Of a DNA stretch of 64,000 bases, positions 53,797 to 62,819 are shown one piece after another. This DNA comes from Cloacibacterium caeni (GTDB taxonomy: Bacteria > Bacteroidota > Bacteroidia > Flavobacteriales > Weeksellaceae): contig NZ_OU015321.1 in NCBI RefSeq assembly GCF_907163105.1, forward strand, positions 1,302,001 through 1,366,000, written 5' to 3'. Below the pieces are notes generated by a model, which saw nothing but the letters and a program-made list of their open reading frames with translations, was not told where the DNA came from and made no database searches. Position 1 is the first letter of the stretch, and each line of letters opens with the position of its first letter. The position numbers and the translations under genes are program-made.

Positions 53797-53851
53797 CAAT
53801 AACTAGAGTTTCGTTGCGTGCGGAGCACGAACAATGAAACTCCTGTTGAAC
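53797..53851 (+). other. attC-like site d (end of cassette 4)
   Basis: 55 bp. Begins CAATAAC and ends GTTGAAC, the second matching the consensus GTTRRRY exactly. The arms GAGTTTC / GAAACTC and an inner stem GTT-G-CGTGC / GCACG-AAC with a bulged G give a compact hairpin close to textbook attC sites. Confidence 0.7.
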
Positions 53852-53920
53852 GGAAGCTTAGAAAGCTTATTAAGCATTATTTTTTCCTCGTAAAAGTATT
53901 TACTCCAAATATTGCTAAAT

Positions 53921-53953
53921 GAAAATCCAGTTGATCTGCTCAACTGGATTTTC
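53921..53953. terminator. Terminator between the integron and the secreted-protein gene
   Basis: 14-bp perfect inverted repeat (GAAAATCCAGTTGA / TCAACTGGATTTTC) with a 5-base loop. It ends transcription of the gene at 53980 and could also stop transcripts leaving the array. Confidence 0.85.
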
Positions 53954-53979
53954 TTTGTTCGAAACCATCGAAATGGAAT

Positions 53980-56424
53980 TTATTTTTTTATGATTTTCCC
54001 CGAAGAAAGAATTTCATCATTTGCGTTTTTAATCTGATAAATGTAAACACCTTTTGCAAGTGAAGATTTGTTCAAAGAATTCGTTCCTTTCATCAAAACT
54101 GATGTTGAAACGAGTTTTCCGCTCAAATCGTAGAAGTGCACTACTCCACCATTTTCGGTTGAGATATTCAGGTTTTCATTGAAAGGATTTGGATAAATTG
54201 AAACTTTTGATTTAGAAAAATCTGTAGCAGCTAAAGCTCCGAAATTCATCACGGCAAATGGCGAGAAAGAAGAAATTCCTGTTGCAGTAATGTTGTTATT
54301 TGAAACGCTTCCAGAGTTTTCCTCAGCCCAGTTACCGTTTAGATAATGGCCGACTTTTGCAGTTCCGGAATCAAATGCTGCATTCTGTTGGGAAGTATTC
54401 CAACCTAAAGTTAAACTCACATTGCTTCCACCTGCAGTTGCTTCGGAGATTTCCCAGGTGGCGTTTACTGCGCCATTCGTAGTGTTGGCAATTCCATCGG
54501 AAACTCTCGCTGAAAACGTGTCGGAAGTTCCGGTATTTGCGATGGAAACCGGATTGTAATTCGTGGCCGTTCCGATTGGTAAGTTTACACTTCCACGTTC
54601 GGAATTTAGATTTTCAACATTTATGGTGCCAGTTCCGTTGGTGACGATGTAGTTGGTAGAATTTCCGTTGGTGATTTGGGAAGAAGGGCCTTTTAGGATT
54701 AAATTATTCCCGTTTAAAGTGATTTTTGCTCCGAGGTTTAAATTTCCTGAGACATTGAGGTTTCCTGAGGAAATATTGAGTGGTGAAGAAACGAATAAGT
54801 TTTTAGCAAACGCATCCGAACTAATTTGAGGTGTAACATTTACTGGAATTATTGCGTCATTCTGTGTTAAAGGTGTTAATGTAGAGTTCCAGTTATTAGG
54901 ATTGTTCCAAGAATTGTCCACACTATTGTTAAATGTAAAATCACCTTTGAATTTATAAAGGGCTGAAGAATAATTGTCCTTATAACCAAAGAAAAATAAA
55001 TCATCATTTAATCTGAAAAAATATTTTGCATCTAAACTTCCATTGTATCCAAAGTTAATCGTTTTAATTTGATCAAAAGCCTGTGATAAGGTAACGCCAT
55101 CTGTTCTCCAAAGCTCTTTTCCTTCTGTAATAGGAGCTGTTGGTAAATTATAATCAAACCATAATGTATTTTTATAGATTTTATAATTTTCATACCTATC
55201 TAATGCATACTCTAAATTACAGTTTACTGAAGTTAGGTTTGAACCATCAGAATTTGCTCTATAGATTTTACCATTCATCATTTGACTTGTATCATAAGGT
55301 CTTGTGATGAAAAATATATTATCATTATCGGTAAATATTTGTTTAATGATGGTTGTTGTATTGGGTTGATAAAATATTCTATTTGAGTTTCCGGGAATTC
55401 CGTTTGTTAATATAACTTCTGATGTAACTCCACTACTCACGAAAACAAGATGATCTTTGGTTTTCATAAAATCAAAACCAATTAATGGGGCGTCTTTTTT
55501 AAAAATAAATTGTGAAATATTTTGATTATCTAAACTAAAAATTCCATTAATATTATTTATTCTGGCATTTATATAAAGTTTATCTTTAAAAATAGTTCCA
55601 ATTTGATAAACTCTTGTGACCACACCTTGCCCTCCACTACCGGTATCACCAATAGTAAATGGAATAACATTGGAAAAAACACTCCCGTCATAAGAAACTA
55701 AGTTGTAATTTTTATCTAATAAATAAAGTTTATTATTATATGAGGTAAGATAACCCGTATCATTAACTAAATCTATTAATGGACTGTTTGTAACAGCTTG
55801 ACTTTGTGAACCATCAGTTTTCCAGATTTCCCATTTACTTTGAGCTGTAGAATATTTTAAATAATAAAATGTGTTACCGATATGGGAATCAGTTTTATAT
55901 CTTGGTCCACGATTTCCATTATATTCATCACCACCAATTTCTATACTGAAAAATCTTTTTTGTGGACTTACGGGATTCTGGACTTGATCTACTCTTAAGG
56001 TTCCAGCTGCTGTTCCATCTGTTCTCCATAATTCTAAAAATATTTTACTTGCACTATCCGTATACTGAATTGTAAAATATATATAATTTCCAGCTGGTTT
56101 AAACTGAATTGCAATTGGGTTTGAAACTGTGCTACTTATTAAATTTTTTAAAACAACAGTACCATTTTCAGTACCGTCCGTCATTACTAAATTCAATGTA
56201 TTGCATCCGCTGTTACACGGTTGAAAATAGTAGTCAGCAATATAAAAAGCCTTATTATTCCACACATTATACTCACTAAGAAAAGCTCTATAATTAACAT
56301 TTTCTTTTGGATAAACTGGAACACCTAGATAATTACTAGAATACGGAGATTCTTTTACAACACTAACTTGTGCCAAAATCGTGGTAAAAGAAAAAAGAAA
56401 TATTGTTTTTAATATATTTTTCAT
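53980..56424 (-). CDS. Secreted ELWxxDGT-repeat protein with type IX secretion tail
   Basis: 814 residues. Signal peptide (MKNILKTIFLFSFTTILAQ). Residues 40-500 hold propeller-like repeats of the form ELWRTDGTAAGT and DGTENGTVVLK. A linker region with NSVDNSWNNPNNWNSTLTPLTQNDAIIP follows, then a G8-like/beta-helix part. The C-terminal type A sorting domain reads VSIYPNPFNENLNIS..VHFYDLSGKLVSTS..LAKGVYIYQIKN..GKIIKK. It is a substrate of the type IX system, placed on the surface or released. The C-terminal 300 residues are nearly identical to those of the next gene. Confidence 0.92.
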   Translation of the reverse strand: MKNILKTIFLFSFTTILAQVSVVKESPYSSNYLGVPVYPKENVNYRAFLSEYNVWNNKAFYIADYYFQPCNSGCNTLNLVMTDGTENGTVVLKNLISSTVSNPIAIQFKPAGNYIYFTIQYTDSASKIFLELWRTDGTAAGTLRVDQVQNPVSPQKRFFSIEIGGDEYNGNRGPRYKTDSHIGNTFYYLKYSTAQSKWEIWKTDGSQSQAVTNSPLIDLVNDTGYLTSYNNKLYLLDKNYNLVSYDGSVFSNVIPFTIGDTGSGGQGVVTRVYQIGTIFKDKLYINARINNINGIFSLDNQNISQFIFKKDAPLIGFDFMKTKDHLVFVSSGVTSEVILTNGIPGNSNRIFYQPNTTTIIKQIFTDNDNIFFITRPYDTSQMMNGKIYRANSDGSNLTSVNCNLEYALDRYENYKIYKNTLWFDYNLPTAPITEGKELWRTDGVTLSQAFDQIKTINFGYNGSLDAKYFFRLNDDLFFFGYKDNYSSALYKFKGDFTFNNSVDNSWNNPNNWNSTLTPLTQNDAIIPVNVTPQISSDAFAKNLFVSSPLNISSGNLNVSGNLNLGAKITLNGNNLILKGPSSQITNGNSTNYIVTNGTGTINVENLNSERGSVNLPIGTATNYNPVSIANTGTSDTFSARVSDGIANTTNGAVNATWEISEATAGGSNVSLTLGWNTSQQNAAFDSGTAKVGHYLNGNWAEENSGSVSNNNITATGISSFSPFAVMNFGALAATDFSKSKVSIYPNPFNENLNISTENGGVVHFYDLSGKLVSTSVLMKGTNSLNKSSLAKGVYIYQIKNANDEILSSGKIIKK

Positions 56425-56441
56425 AATGTTAATTTTTAAAA

Positions 56442-58916
56442 TTATTTCTTAATCACTTTCCCAGATGAAACTACTTCCCCACTTGCGTTTTTAATCTGAT
56501 AAATGTAAACACCTTTTGCAAGCGAGGATTTGTTCAAAGAATTCGTTCCTTTTGCCAAGACAGAAGTTGAAACGAGTTTTCCGCTCAAATCGTAGAAGTT
56601 CACTACTCCACCATTTTCTGTTGAAATATTTAGGTTTTCATTAAAAGGATTTGGATAAATTAAAACTTTTGATTTTGAAAAATCCGAAGCGGCAAGTGCG
56701 CCAAAATTCATCACTGCAAATGGCGAGAAAGAAGAAATTCCTGTGGCTGTGATGGAATTATTTGAAACCTCTCCCGAATTTTCCTCCAACCAGCTTCCGT
56801 TTAGATAATGCCCGACTTTTGCAGTTCCGGAATCAAATGCTGCATTCTGTTGGGAAGTATTCCAACCTAAAGTTAAACTCACATTGCTTCCACCTGCAGT
56901 TCCTTCGGAGATTTCCCAAGTGGCGTTTACTGCGCCATTCGTAGTGTTGGCAATTCCATCCGAAACTCTCGCTGAAAAAGTATCGGAAGTTCCGGTATTT
57001 GCGATGGAAACCGGATTGTAATTCGTGGACGTTCCGATTGGTAAGTTTAGATTTCCACGTGCGGAATTTAGATTTTCAACATTTACGCTTCCAGTTCCGT
57101 TGGTGACGATGTAGTTGGATGCGTTTGCGTTGGTGATTTGGGAGGAATTGCCTTTTAGGTTTAGGTTGTTATTGTTTAAGGTGATTTTTGCTCCAAGATC
57201 TAAGTTTCCTGAAATGTTCAGGGTTCCTGCAGAAAGGTTCAACGGCGAACCTACGCTTATATTTTTCACTGATGCATTGCCATTAATTTCTGGTGTTTTT
57301 CCTGCCGGAATTAACGCGTCATCGCTTTCAAAAGGAACGATCTGCCCTGCCCAGTTATCACCTTCATTCCATTGATTGTTTGATGTGCCATTGTTGAAAG
57401 TAAAATCTTCATTTAAAGAATACAGATTTTCTTTGCCCTCATTGGTGGCAATAAAATAGATTTTGTTCTGAAGCTTAAAAAAGTTCCTCGGTTGAGATGC
57501 CATATTTACAAAATTATTTTGCGAAAGTTGCTGTTGACCTCTATTTATTTCATAAGCCATATAATTGCTAGAACCATTGGTACGCCATAATTCAATATTG
57601 AGTCCGTTCAATGTTGGACTGTTCAATTTTTCAGGCAAATCAGCATAATAAAGAATTCCATTTAAGGTGTGCCCAAAAAAAGAGGGGTAATTCACCGTAA
57701 CAGAATTAATTAAAGAAGCATCTTCATTAATCACCGTAATATTGTAGGAATATGCACTATTTATCAATGTTTTCGTATGTATATATGAGGCGTTTTCACC
57801 AATTATTATTTCGTTTAGCTGACTGTTGGCAGGAAGTAGTACTTTTTTCACCGCATCATTTTTATCAATAATGTATAAATATTCGTCGCATCCATTATTG
57901 CCAAACATAAACATATAATTTGCAGTTTTTCGGAACTGAAATGTTTTTTTGGAATCAGGTGGTCCCGGAAAACCCATAGTGCAAGGTGCTCTGTAAACTA
58001 GTTTTTTGTTATTGCCAAAATCTGTGGTAGAATATATATCGAAATTACCAGCATCAAAATAAATCTTACCGTTAAAAACAGCACTAAATCGGGTGAAAGA
58101 AGGATCAAACTTTCCATTAGAATAAAATACCTGTTTTGTGGAAACCCCGTCGTAGACGAAGGATGCATCGTATCTACTTTTTACTCCACTATATTGGTTA
58201 ACAGTATAATAACTTCCTCCAAAATAAAGCTTGTTATTATAAACAAGATAAGTATTGGGAAGAGACTGCTTGTAGCTGTAGTCTCCGGGAATTTTTTTAA
58301 TCGACTCAACAGTGCCCTCTGTTTCGTACATGGAAAATTCCTGGGTAGTATTGTCGAATTTTGTATAAAAGAGTTTGTTTCCGATTGTAACAAGTTGATT
58401 GTCAAAATTATCCGGATAATTGTAAGAAGAATTTTGTATGCTTGTAATAAACTCTTCACTAGTAGTGCCGCCAATTCCCAAATAATTCATAGTAGGTTCT
58501 GTAAAACCTGTCCTAAAAGATTCATCGAGCTTCAAGGTATTTTCCGAAGTACCGTCTGTTCTCCATAACTGGTATTTTCCGTAATTTGTTTTGCAGGTGA
58601 AATAAAGATAGCTGTCGGTTGCAGCCCATTGAACTATTTTAGCGTCGTACTCATTGCTTGGAGATAAATCTTTCAAAACTTTAGTACCTTCCGCAGTTCC
58701 GTCGGAAACTACAAGATTGCAGGTACTGTAATTATAAGGAGAAGATGCGGGAATCCCTTTGCCTTGATAGAATACCTTGTTTTTCCAAACCTTCATCCTA
58801 TGTTTTTCCATAAATTGGGGAAGGAGTTTACTGTCATTAAATTCTAATACTTTTGTAATCTGGGCATTTCCAAATACGGAGATAAAGAATATTGCCAAAA
58901 AATAGAAGTTTTTCAT
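56442..58916 (-). CDS. Paralogous secreted ELWxxDGT-repeat protein with type IX secretion tail
   Basis: 824 residues. Signal peptide MKNFYFLAIFFISVFGNAQ, then QLWRTDGTSENTLKL and similar repeats to about residue 510, then the shared C-terminal part and sorting domain (VLIYPNPFNENLNIS..GKVIKK). The N-terminal two thirds differ clearly from its neighbour, while long stretches of DNA in the last third are identical. It is 17 bp upstream of the paralogue and probably in one transcript with it. Function on the surface unknown. Confidence 0.92.
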   Translation of the reverse strand: MKNFYFLAIFFISVFGNAQITKVLEFNDSKLLPQFMEKHRMKVWKNKVFYQGKGIPASSPYNYSTCNLVVSDGTAEGTKVLKDLSPSNEYDAKIVQWAATDSYLYFTCKTNYGKYQLWRTDGTSENTLKLDESFRTGFTEPTMNYLGIGGTTSEEFITSIQNSSYNYPDNFDNQLVTIGNKLFYTKFDNTTQEFSMYETEGTVESIKKIPGDYSYKQSLPNTYLVYNNKLYFGGSYYTVNQYSGVKSRYDASFVYDGVSTKQVFYSNGKFDPSFTRFSAVFNGKIYFDAGNFDIYSTTDFGNNKKLVYRAPCTMGFPGPPDSKKTFQFRKTANYMFMFGNNGCDEYLYIIDKNDAVKKVLLPANSQLNEIIIGENASYIHTKTLINSAYSYNITVINEDASLINSVTVNYPSFFGHTLNGILYYADLPEKLNSPTLNGLNIELWRTNGSSNYMAYEINRGQQQLSQNNFVNMASQPRNFFKLQNKIYFIATNEGKENLYSLNEDFTFNNGTSNNQWNEGDNWAGQIVPFESDDALIPAGKTPEINGNASVKNISVGSPLNLSAGTLNISGNLDLGAKITLNNNNLNLKGNSSQITNANASNYIVTNGTGSVNVENLNSARGNLNLPIGTSTNYNPVSIANTGTSDTFSARVSDGIANTTNGAVNATWEISEGTAGGSNVSLTLGWNTSQQNAAFDSGTAKVGHYLNGSWLEENSGEVSNNSITATGISSFSPFAVMNFGALAASDFSKSKVLIYPNPFNENLNISTENGGVVNFYDLSGKLVSTSVLAKGTNSLNKSSLAKGVYIYQIKNASGEVVSSGKVIKK

Positions 58917-58986
58917 TGTAGCTGTTTTTTATTTGATAATAAGACTTAGCCAAAGCTCAAAACTTTGGCTAAGTCTTTAATACTGA

Positions 58987-59436
58987 TTATTTCACCGGAA
59001 TACCTGTGAACGTTCCGTAAACTTTTGTAATTCCGTTTCCTGTTCCGGTAGCTTCGAATTTCCCTGAAACTTTGGAGCCCGTTTTTTCAGTTATGGTGAT
59101 GGTTCCACCGGTAGCGTTGAAATTTTTGGTGACGTAAACCAAAGCTGTACCTTTGATGTAATCGCCGTCGAAAGTATGGGTTCCTACCGCGGAACTTTTC
59201 ATCAGATTAATTTCGAACACGGTAGCATTCGAAGCATTAAGTGCGAAAATGGAACTTCCCTGAAAATAGGCAGACGAAGCTTTTTGTTCAGGCGCAGTTT
59301 GGGAGTCTTCCTTCCACGTAAATCCTGCAGTTGAGGAAGTTGCGGTGTTTGTACCATCATCTTCATTCCTGTCACAGGAAATGAATAGAACAGCCAATAC
59401 CATCAAGGTTCTGAAATAAAAAAACAGATTTTTCAT
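58987..59436 (-). CDS. Small lipoprotein (DUF6252-like)
   Basis: 149 residues with a lipoprotein signal (FFYFRTLMVLAVLFISC, then DRNEDDG). The mature part is an all-beta domain (GFTWKEDSQTAPEQKASSAYFQGSSIFALNASN; GKFEATGTGNGITKVYGTFTGIPVK) in the manner of DUF6252 proteins of Bacteroidetes. Probably cell-surface or periplasmic; function unknown. It lies between the split gene and the two secreted paralogues, all on one strand. Confidence 0.82.
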   Translation of the reverse strand: MKNLFFYFRTLMVLAVLFISCDRNEDDGTNTATSSTAGFTWKEDSQTAPEQKASSAYFQGSSIFALNASNATVFEINLMKSSAVGTHTFDGDYIKGTALVYVTKNFNATGGTITITEKTGSKVSGKFEATGTGNGITKVYGTFTGIPVK

Positions 59437-59512
59437 AATATAGAATTTTAATTTGGTTAAAAGAAAACCGCACCCGGAAACCTAAGTTAAACAGGCACGG
59501 AATCACAGATTT

Positions 59513-59909
59513 TTATTGGTTCACATCCATTCTGGAAACCAAAAGCCGGTCGCCATTAGGAGTTTCGCTGAAGAAATAAATATAATCTCCAATCTGTATG
59601 CGGTTATGCTTATCGTAGAGGTAATATTTCTTTTTCTCTAAGTCACCCAACGTTCTAAATTCTGAAGATTTTCCGGTAGAAAGATCAATCTTACCATATT
59701 CAATACTATAGAATGGTGAGTAGGTAGTAGTAGTGGTATTGGTGGTGGTTCCTGTGAAAAAATTGGTCATTGAACTAAAACTTGTGTCTTTATCTATGGC
59801 CTTTACCATTTCCATAATCCAGTTAACAGATTTTCCGTCTTTGCTTTCGATTAAATATCCTACGGCAGGGAAATTATCTGCGGTCATCGGTGAATTATTG
59901 AAAAAACCT
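59513..59909 (-). pseudogene. 3' fragment of a secreted-protein gene split by an IS element
   Basis: About 130 codons that continue the gene starting at 62730. Joining the two parts at the shared 14-bp target duplication restores an uninterrupted frame of 624 codons (KNKKGFFNNSPMTADNF across the junction). The fragment could still start at an internal ATG (59887), giving 124 residues without a signal peptide, so it is almost certainly not functional. Confidence 0.88.
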
Positions 59910-59986
59910 CAATACTGTCCTAAAAAAAAATTATTAAAAATAGAAACAGCCTAAATACCTATTTTACATTTAGCTTACATTTAATT

Positions 59987-60898
59987 TCAAAAAAGAACCC
60001 CTTGATAATAGTTTTTGGGGGTTTCAGGCGGTTGCTCAAATGGTTTGTCGAGCCAAAATTGAAGATTAATTTTAACAAAAATATTCAATCGGATAAAAGC
60101 TACCAGATTTGATAATTGCCAATTATATTTAGCGATGGATTTCAGGTATTTCAGAATGAGAATAGTGATAAGTGCCGTCCAGATTTGGATTTTCACTGCA
60201 TTTTCAGAAGTTCCAATGAAGGTTTTGAGGTGAAGCAACTGCTTGATATCTCTAAAAAAGATCTCAATTTGCCATCTTTGCTTGTATAATTCTGCTATGG
60301 TAGAAGCAGCCCAAGAGAAATTATTGGAAATCATTTCAATGGTTTGCTTGTTTTCATTATCCCAAATAGCCACTCTTCTTAATTTTTTTTGATATTTTTC
60401 TTTGGATAAAGGATTTGAGAGTACTATTTCTTCGTCTTTTAGGATGCTTTGAGCTCCTTTTGGTGGAAGTTCTCGTTCCTGTAAAGTTTCAAATTTCAGA
60501 TTTTCTTTATGTCTTATTACGAAGAAAACACCTTTGCTGTCCCAAATAGAGAGCATTGGAAAATCGTTATAGAATCGGTCTGCAACAATGACTGCTCCCT
60601 TTTCCAAAGGAATGTTTTCCGCTCCCTTGTTATCAGCAACACTTCCTTTGGTAATATTCACATAAACAGGAAGTTTCCCGTCATATTCAAGTAAGGTATG
60701 CATTTTCACGGCTCCTTTTTTAGTTCGATATGTTGCCCAATCGAACAAAGACAGGCATAGAGAAATAAGGGTAGAATCTAATAAATAGACAGGAACTTTT
60801 ATTTTGAGTTTTATCCGTCTTTCTTTCGTGTGCTGTCCTAATTGTTCTAATAGTTTGAAATACAAGTCTTTAAACAAAATCTGCATCTCGTTTTCCAT
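59987..60898 (-). CDS. IS4-family transposase, catalytic part (frameshifted)
   Basis: 303 residues with the DDE core: Asp in VYLLDSTLISLCLS, Asp in GAVIVADRFYND, and the YREK signature in YKQRWQIEIFFRDIKQ. The N-terminal domain is encoded in another frame (60870-61160); the two overlap by 29 bp. A gain of two bases or loss of one in the TTTT-G-TTTAAA stretch near 60880 would join them. IS4 transposases are normally one reading frame, so this copy is probably inactive unless frameshifting occurs. Confidence 0.85.
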   Translation of the reverse strand: MENEMQILFKDLYFKLLEQLGQHTKERRIKLKIKVPVYLLDSTLISLCLSLFDWATYRTKKGAVKMHTLLEYDGKLPVYVNITKGSVADNKGAENIPLEKGAVIVADRFYNDFPMLSIWDSKGVFFVIRHKENLKFETLQERELPPKGAQSILKDEEIVLSNPLSKEKYQKKLRRVAIWDNENKQTIEMISNNFSWAASTIAELYKQRWQIEIFFRDIKQLLHLKTFIGTSENAVKIQIWTALITILILKYLKSIAKYNWQLSNLVAFIRLNIFVKINLQFWLDKPFEQPPETPKNYYQGVLF

Positions 60899-61160
60899 TC
60901 TGGTAGCTAATAGAAGATTTGGAAGGTGCTGTTTTTATCCCTAAATGATTCAGGTTTCCTGTGGCACTGCGAAGTCCGTTGGAAATGTCCCGAACCGAAG
61001 TGCTTTTGGCAAAATGACAGAAAAGCATAGAAACTAAGTGGTTCCAACTATCAAATCCTTTATTTCGGTAATCGGTTTTCTTCTCAATTACTATTTTTTT
61101 GAAAATCCCTCGGTCTATTTTTGAAATGATTTGGGAAAATAATGTTAATTTTGAATCCAT
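60870..61160 (-). CDS. IS4-family transposase, N-terminal part (DUF4372)
   Basis: 96 residues (LTLFSQIISKIDRGIFKKIVIEKKTDYRNKGFDSWNHLVSMLFCHFAKSTSVRDISNGLRS), the DUF4372 domain that precedes the DDE domain in this IS4 group. It stops at TAA directly after the point where the catalytic part continues in the +1 frame. Confidence 0.8.
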   Translation of the reverse strand: MDSKLTLFSQIISKIDRGIFKKIVIEKKTDYRNKGFDSWNHLVSMLFCHFAKSTSVRDISNGLRSATGNLNHLGIKTAPSKSSISYQNGKRDADFV

Positions 61161-61238
61161 AAGAAGGTTTTTTTGTTGTGCAACCTCAAAGATACTTTGA
61201 GTTACTTTAATTCCTTCTTATTTTTTTATTTAGGACGC

Positions 61239-62730
61239 TATTGAAAAAACCTTTCTTATTTTTCTGATCGAGCTGCACAGTGTAGTTTCTTACCAAATTC
61301 CCGTCCGGAGAAAAATGCAACAAATACATGCCTTTATAAACTCTGTCATATCCTCCACTTCTACTTGTACTCACACCTGTTAATGCACCTAAAAGTTTGT
61401 TGCCTCCTATTCCGCCACCATTTGGTTTATAATCCTGTACGCTAAGCATCATCGAGCCATCTTTCAAGATTTGGAAATTATTGGTAACAAACTTTTTACC
61501 GTCAAATTCCAAAGCTTTTTTCATGTCCGGACCGGCAACTGCTTTTTGATTAAGTTCAGCCATAGGTGTCGCTTTAATGAAAGAAACATTTCCCCCAGAA
61601 ACTTTTGCAATGATAAAGTCATCATATTTTTTTTCGTCCAGGGCATTGTCCAGTGATTGCTGTGACGGAGCCATATCGTCTTTTCCGGAAACCATATTCG
61701 CCATTTTTCCGATTCCTCCGAGCATTCCTCCAGTAGATTTAGCGGCGGCTTGTTCCTCATCATCCATACTTGATGGCGACACAGTAGTTCCTAAGATTTC
61801 GTCTGCATATTTTCCTTCTTTTTTAATTCCTAAACCATAAAGAATCACTTCATTTCCTTTATTATAGGCATTAAGAATACGGAAACCTGCCGATGGAGCA
61901 GAGAAATTAAACTGTTCCTTTACCGCACCTTCTGGGGAAATCCTAAGATAGGTCAGTTGGTTTGGATTTCCGGCATTGCTTTTTCCGTAAGTTTTTGTAG
62001 GCGCTAAAACAACAATCCAATCTCTTGGGAAATCGTCATTAGAAACGTCTCGGCTGTTGTCGTCCATTAAAGGCTTGGAGAAAATGGGCTTCAAAGGAGT
62101 CGGCGTAGGAATAGAAGCTATTTTTTTGGATTCTCCGCTGTTTGAGATTTTCACTAAGTCAAGATTATTCAGGGAAGCACCTTTGGCATAAGGATATGCG
62201 AGTGCATAAATCGCACTGTCTCTTTCTACTTCATACGCACCGCTGAAGAGATATTCTTCTCCGTTTTCACTGGTGAGTTTTTGTTTGTCGAGAAGTTTTA
62301 TTCGCTTCACATAATCTCCAACAAGCCAGTTGTATTTCGCTTTGATCTCGCGTTTTTTAAACATCATTTTTCCGGTAAGATTGGTGCTCACCGAAGCTGC
62401 GGTAGTGATATATTCATCTCCTTTAAAATTGAAAAATTTCCATTTTTTCTTTACTTTCTCTACATCCCATTCGTCTTTTAGGCTATTGACAAGATTGGCA
62501 TCTTTGTCGAAAGTATAGGTTTCAATCTTAACTTTTCTTTTGCTTGAAGGCAGGAAATACACCATTTCGAAACCTCCATTTCCGCTGGGTTCTACTCCAC
62601 CGAGATAGCCTTTTTTTGCTTTTCTGGAAATTTCATAATCCTTTTCCAGTATATCAAAAGTGGATTGTTGTGCAAAGGTGGCAACGCCGAAAAGTAGGGC
62701 GGCCGTACTGAAAATAATTTTTGTTGTCAT
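61239..62730 (-). pseudogene. 5' fragment of a secreted-protein gene split by an IS element
   Basis: About 497 codons with a signal peptide (MTTKIIFSTAALLFGVATFAQ). The present frame runs into the IS end, adds SVLNKKIRRN and stops at 61207, giving a 507-residue truncated product. Family not recognised. It shows strand-rich stretches such as GYLGGVEPSGNGGFEMVYFLPSSKRKVKIETYTFDKD and DYVKRIKLLDKQKLTSENGEEYLFSGAY, plus a low-complexity GGMLGGIGKMANMVSGKDD segment. The truncated protein could still be made and exported. Confidence 0.88.
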
Positions 62731-62819
62731 AGTCTGTGATTTTTTTTACGAGATAAAAGTATCTCAAAATCCAGATGACAATCTACCCTCTACAGGGTAT
62801 TTTTATAGTAAATCGAAGA

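Larger units (their letters stand above)
50167..53851. mobile_element. Small chromosomal integron with four cassette-like units
   Basis: A tyrosine recombinase gene faces left. Right of its start are a promoter, a GTTATGCG core, and four units (51414-51904, 51905-52688, 52689-52942, 52943-53845). Each unit begins with bases complementary to its own last bases: GTTATGCG/CGCATAAC, GTTATCTGCTATTTT/AAAACAGCAGATAAC, GTTGCACAACTC/GAGTGGTGCAAC, and GTTGGCAGAA/TTCTGCCAATAAC. That is what is expected if a circular cassette carries one attC site cut at G/TT. Three of the four junctions have a long imperfect hairpin between the ..AAC and GTT.. cores. Confidence 0.7.
59910..61238 (-). mobile_element. IS4-family insertion sequence, 1329 bp
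   Basis: It lies between two copies of TATTGAAAAAACCT (59896-59909 and 61239-61252), a 14-bp target duplication. The inward ends carry inverted repeats with GTCCTAAA followed by A-rich sequence (CAATACTGTCCTAAAA on the left; GCGTCCTAAATAAAA on the right strand). It contains a DDE transposase in two frames and interrupts a secreted-protein gene. Confidence 0.88.

Noticed and set aside
54300..54482. Plus-strand open frames in the secreted-protein genes (also 56762-56944)
   Set aside because: They mirror each other only because the minus-strand coding sequences are near-identical; no start signals or protein-like composition.
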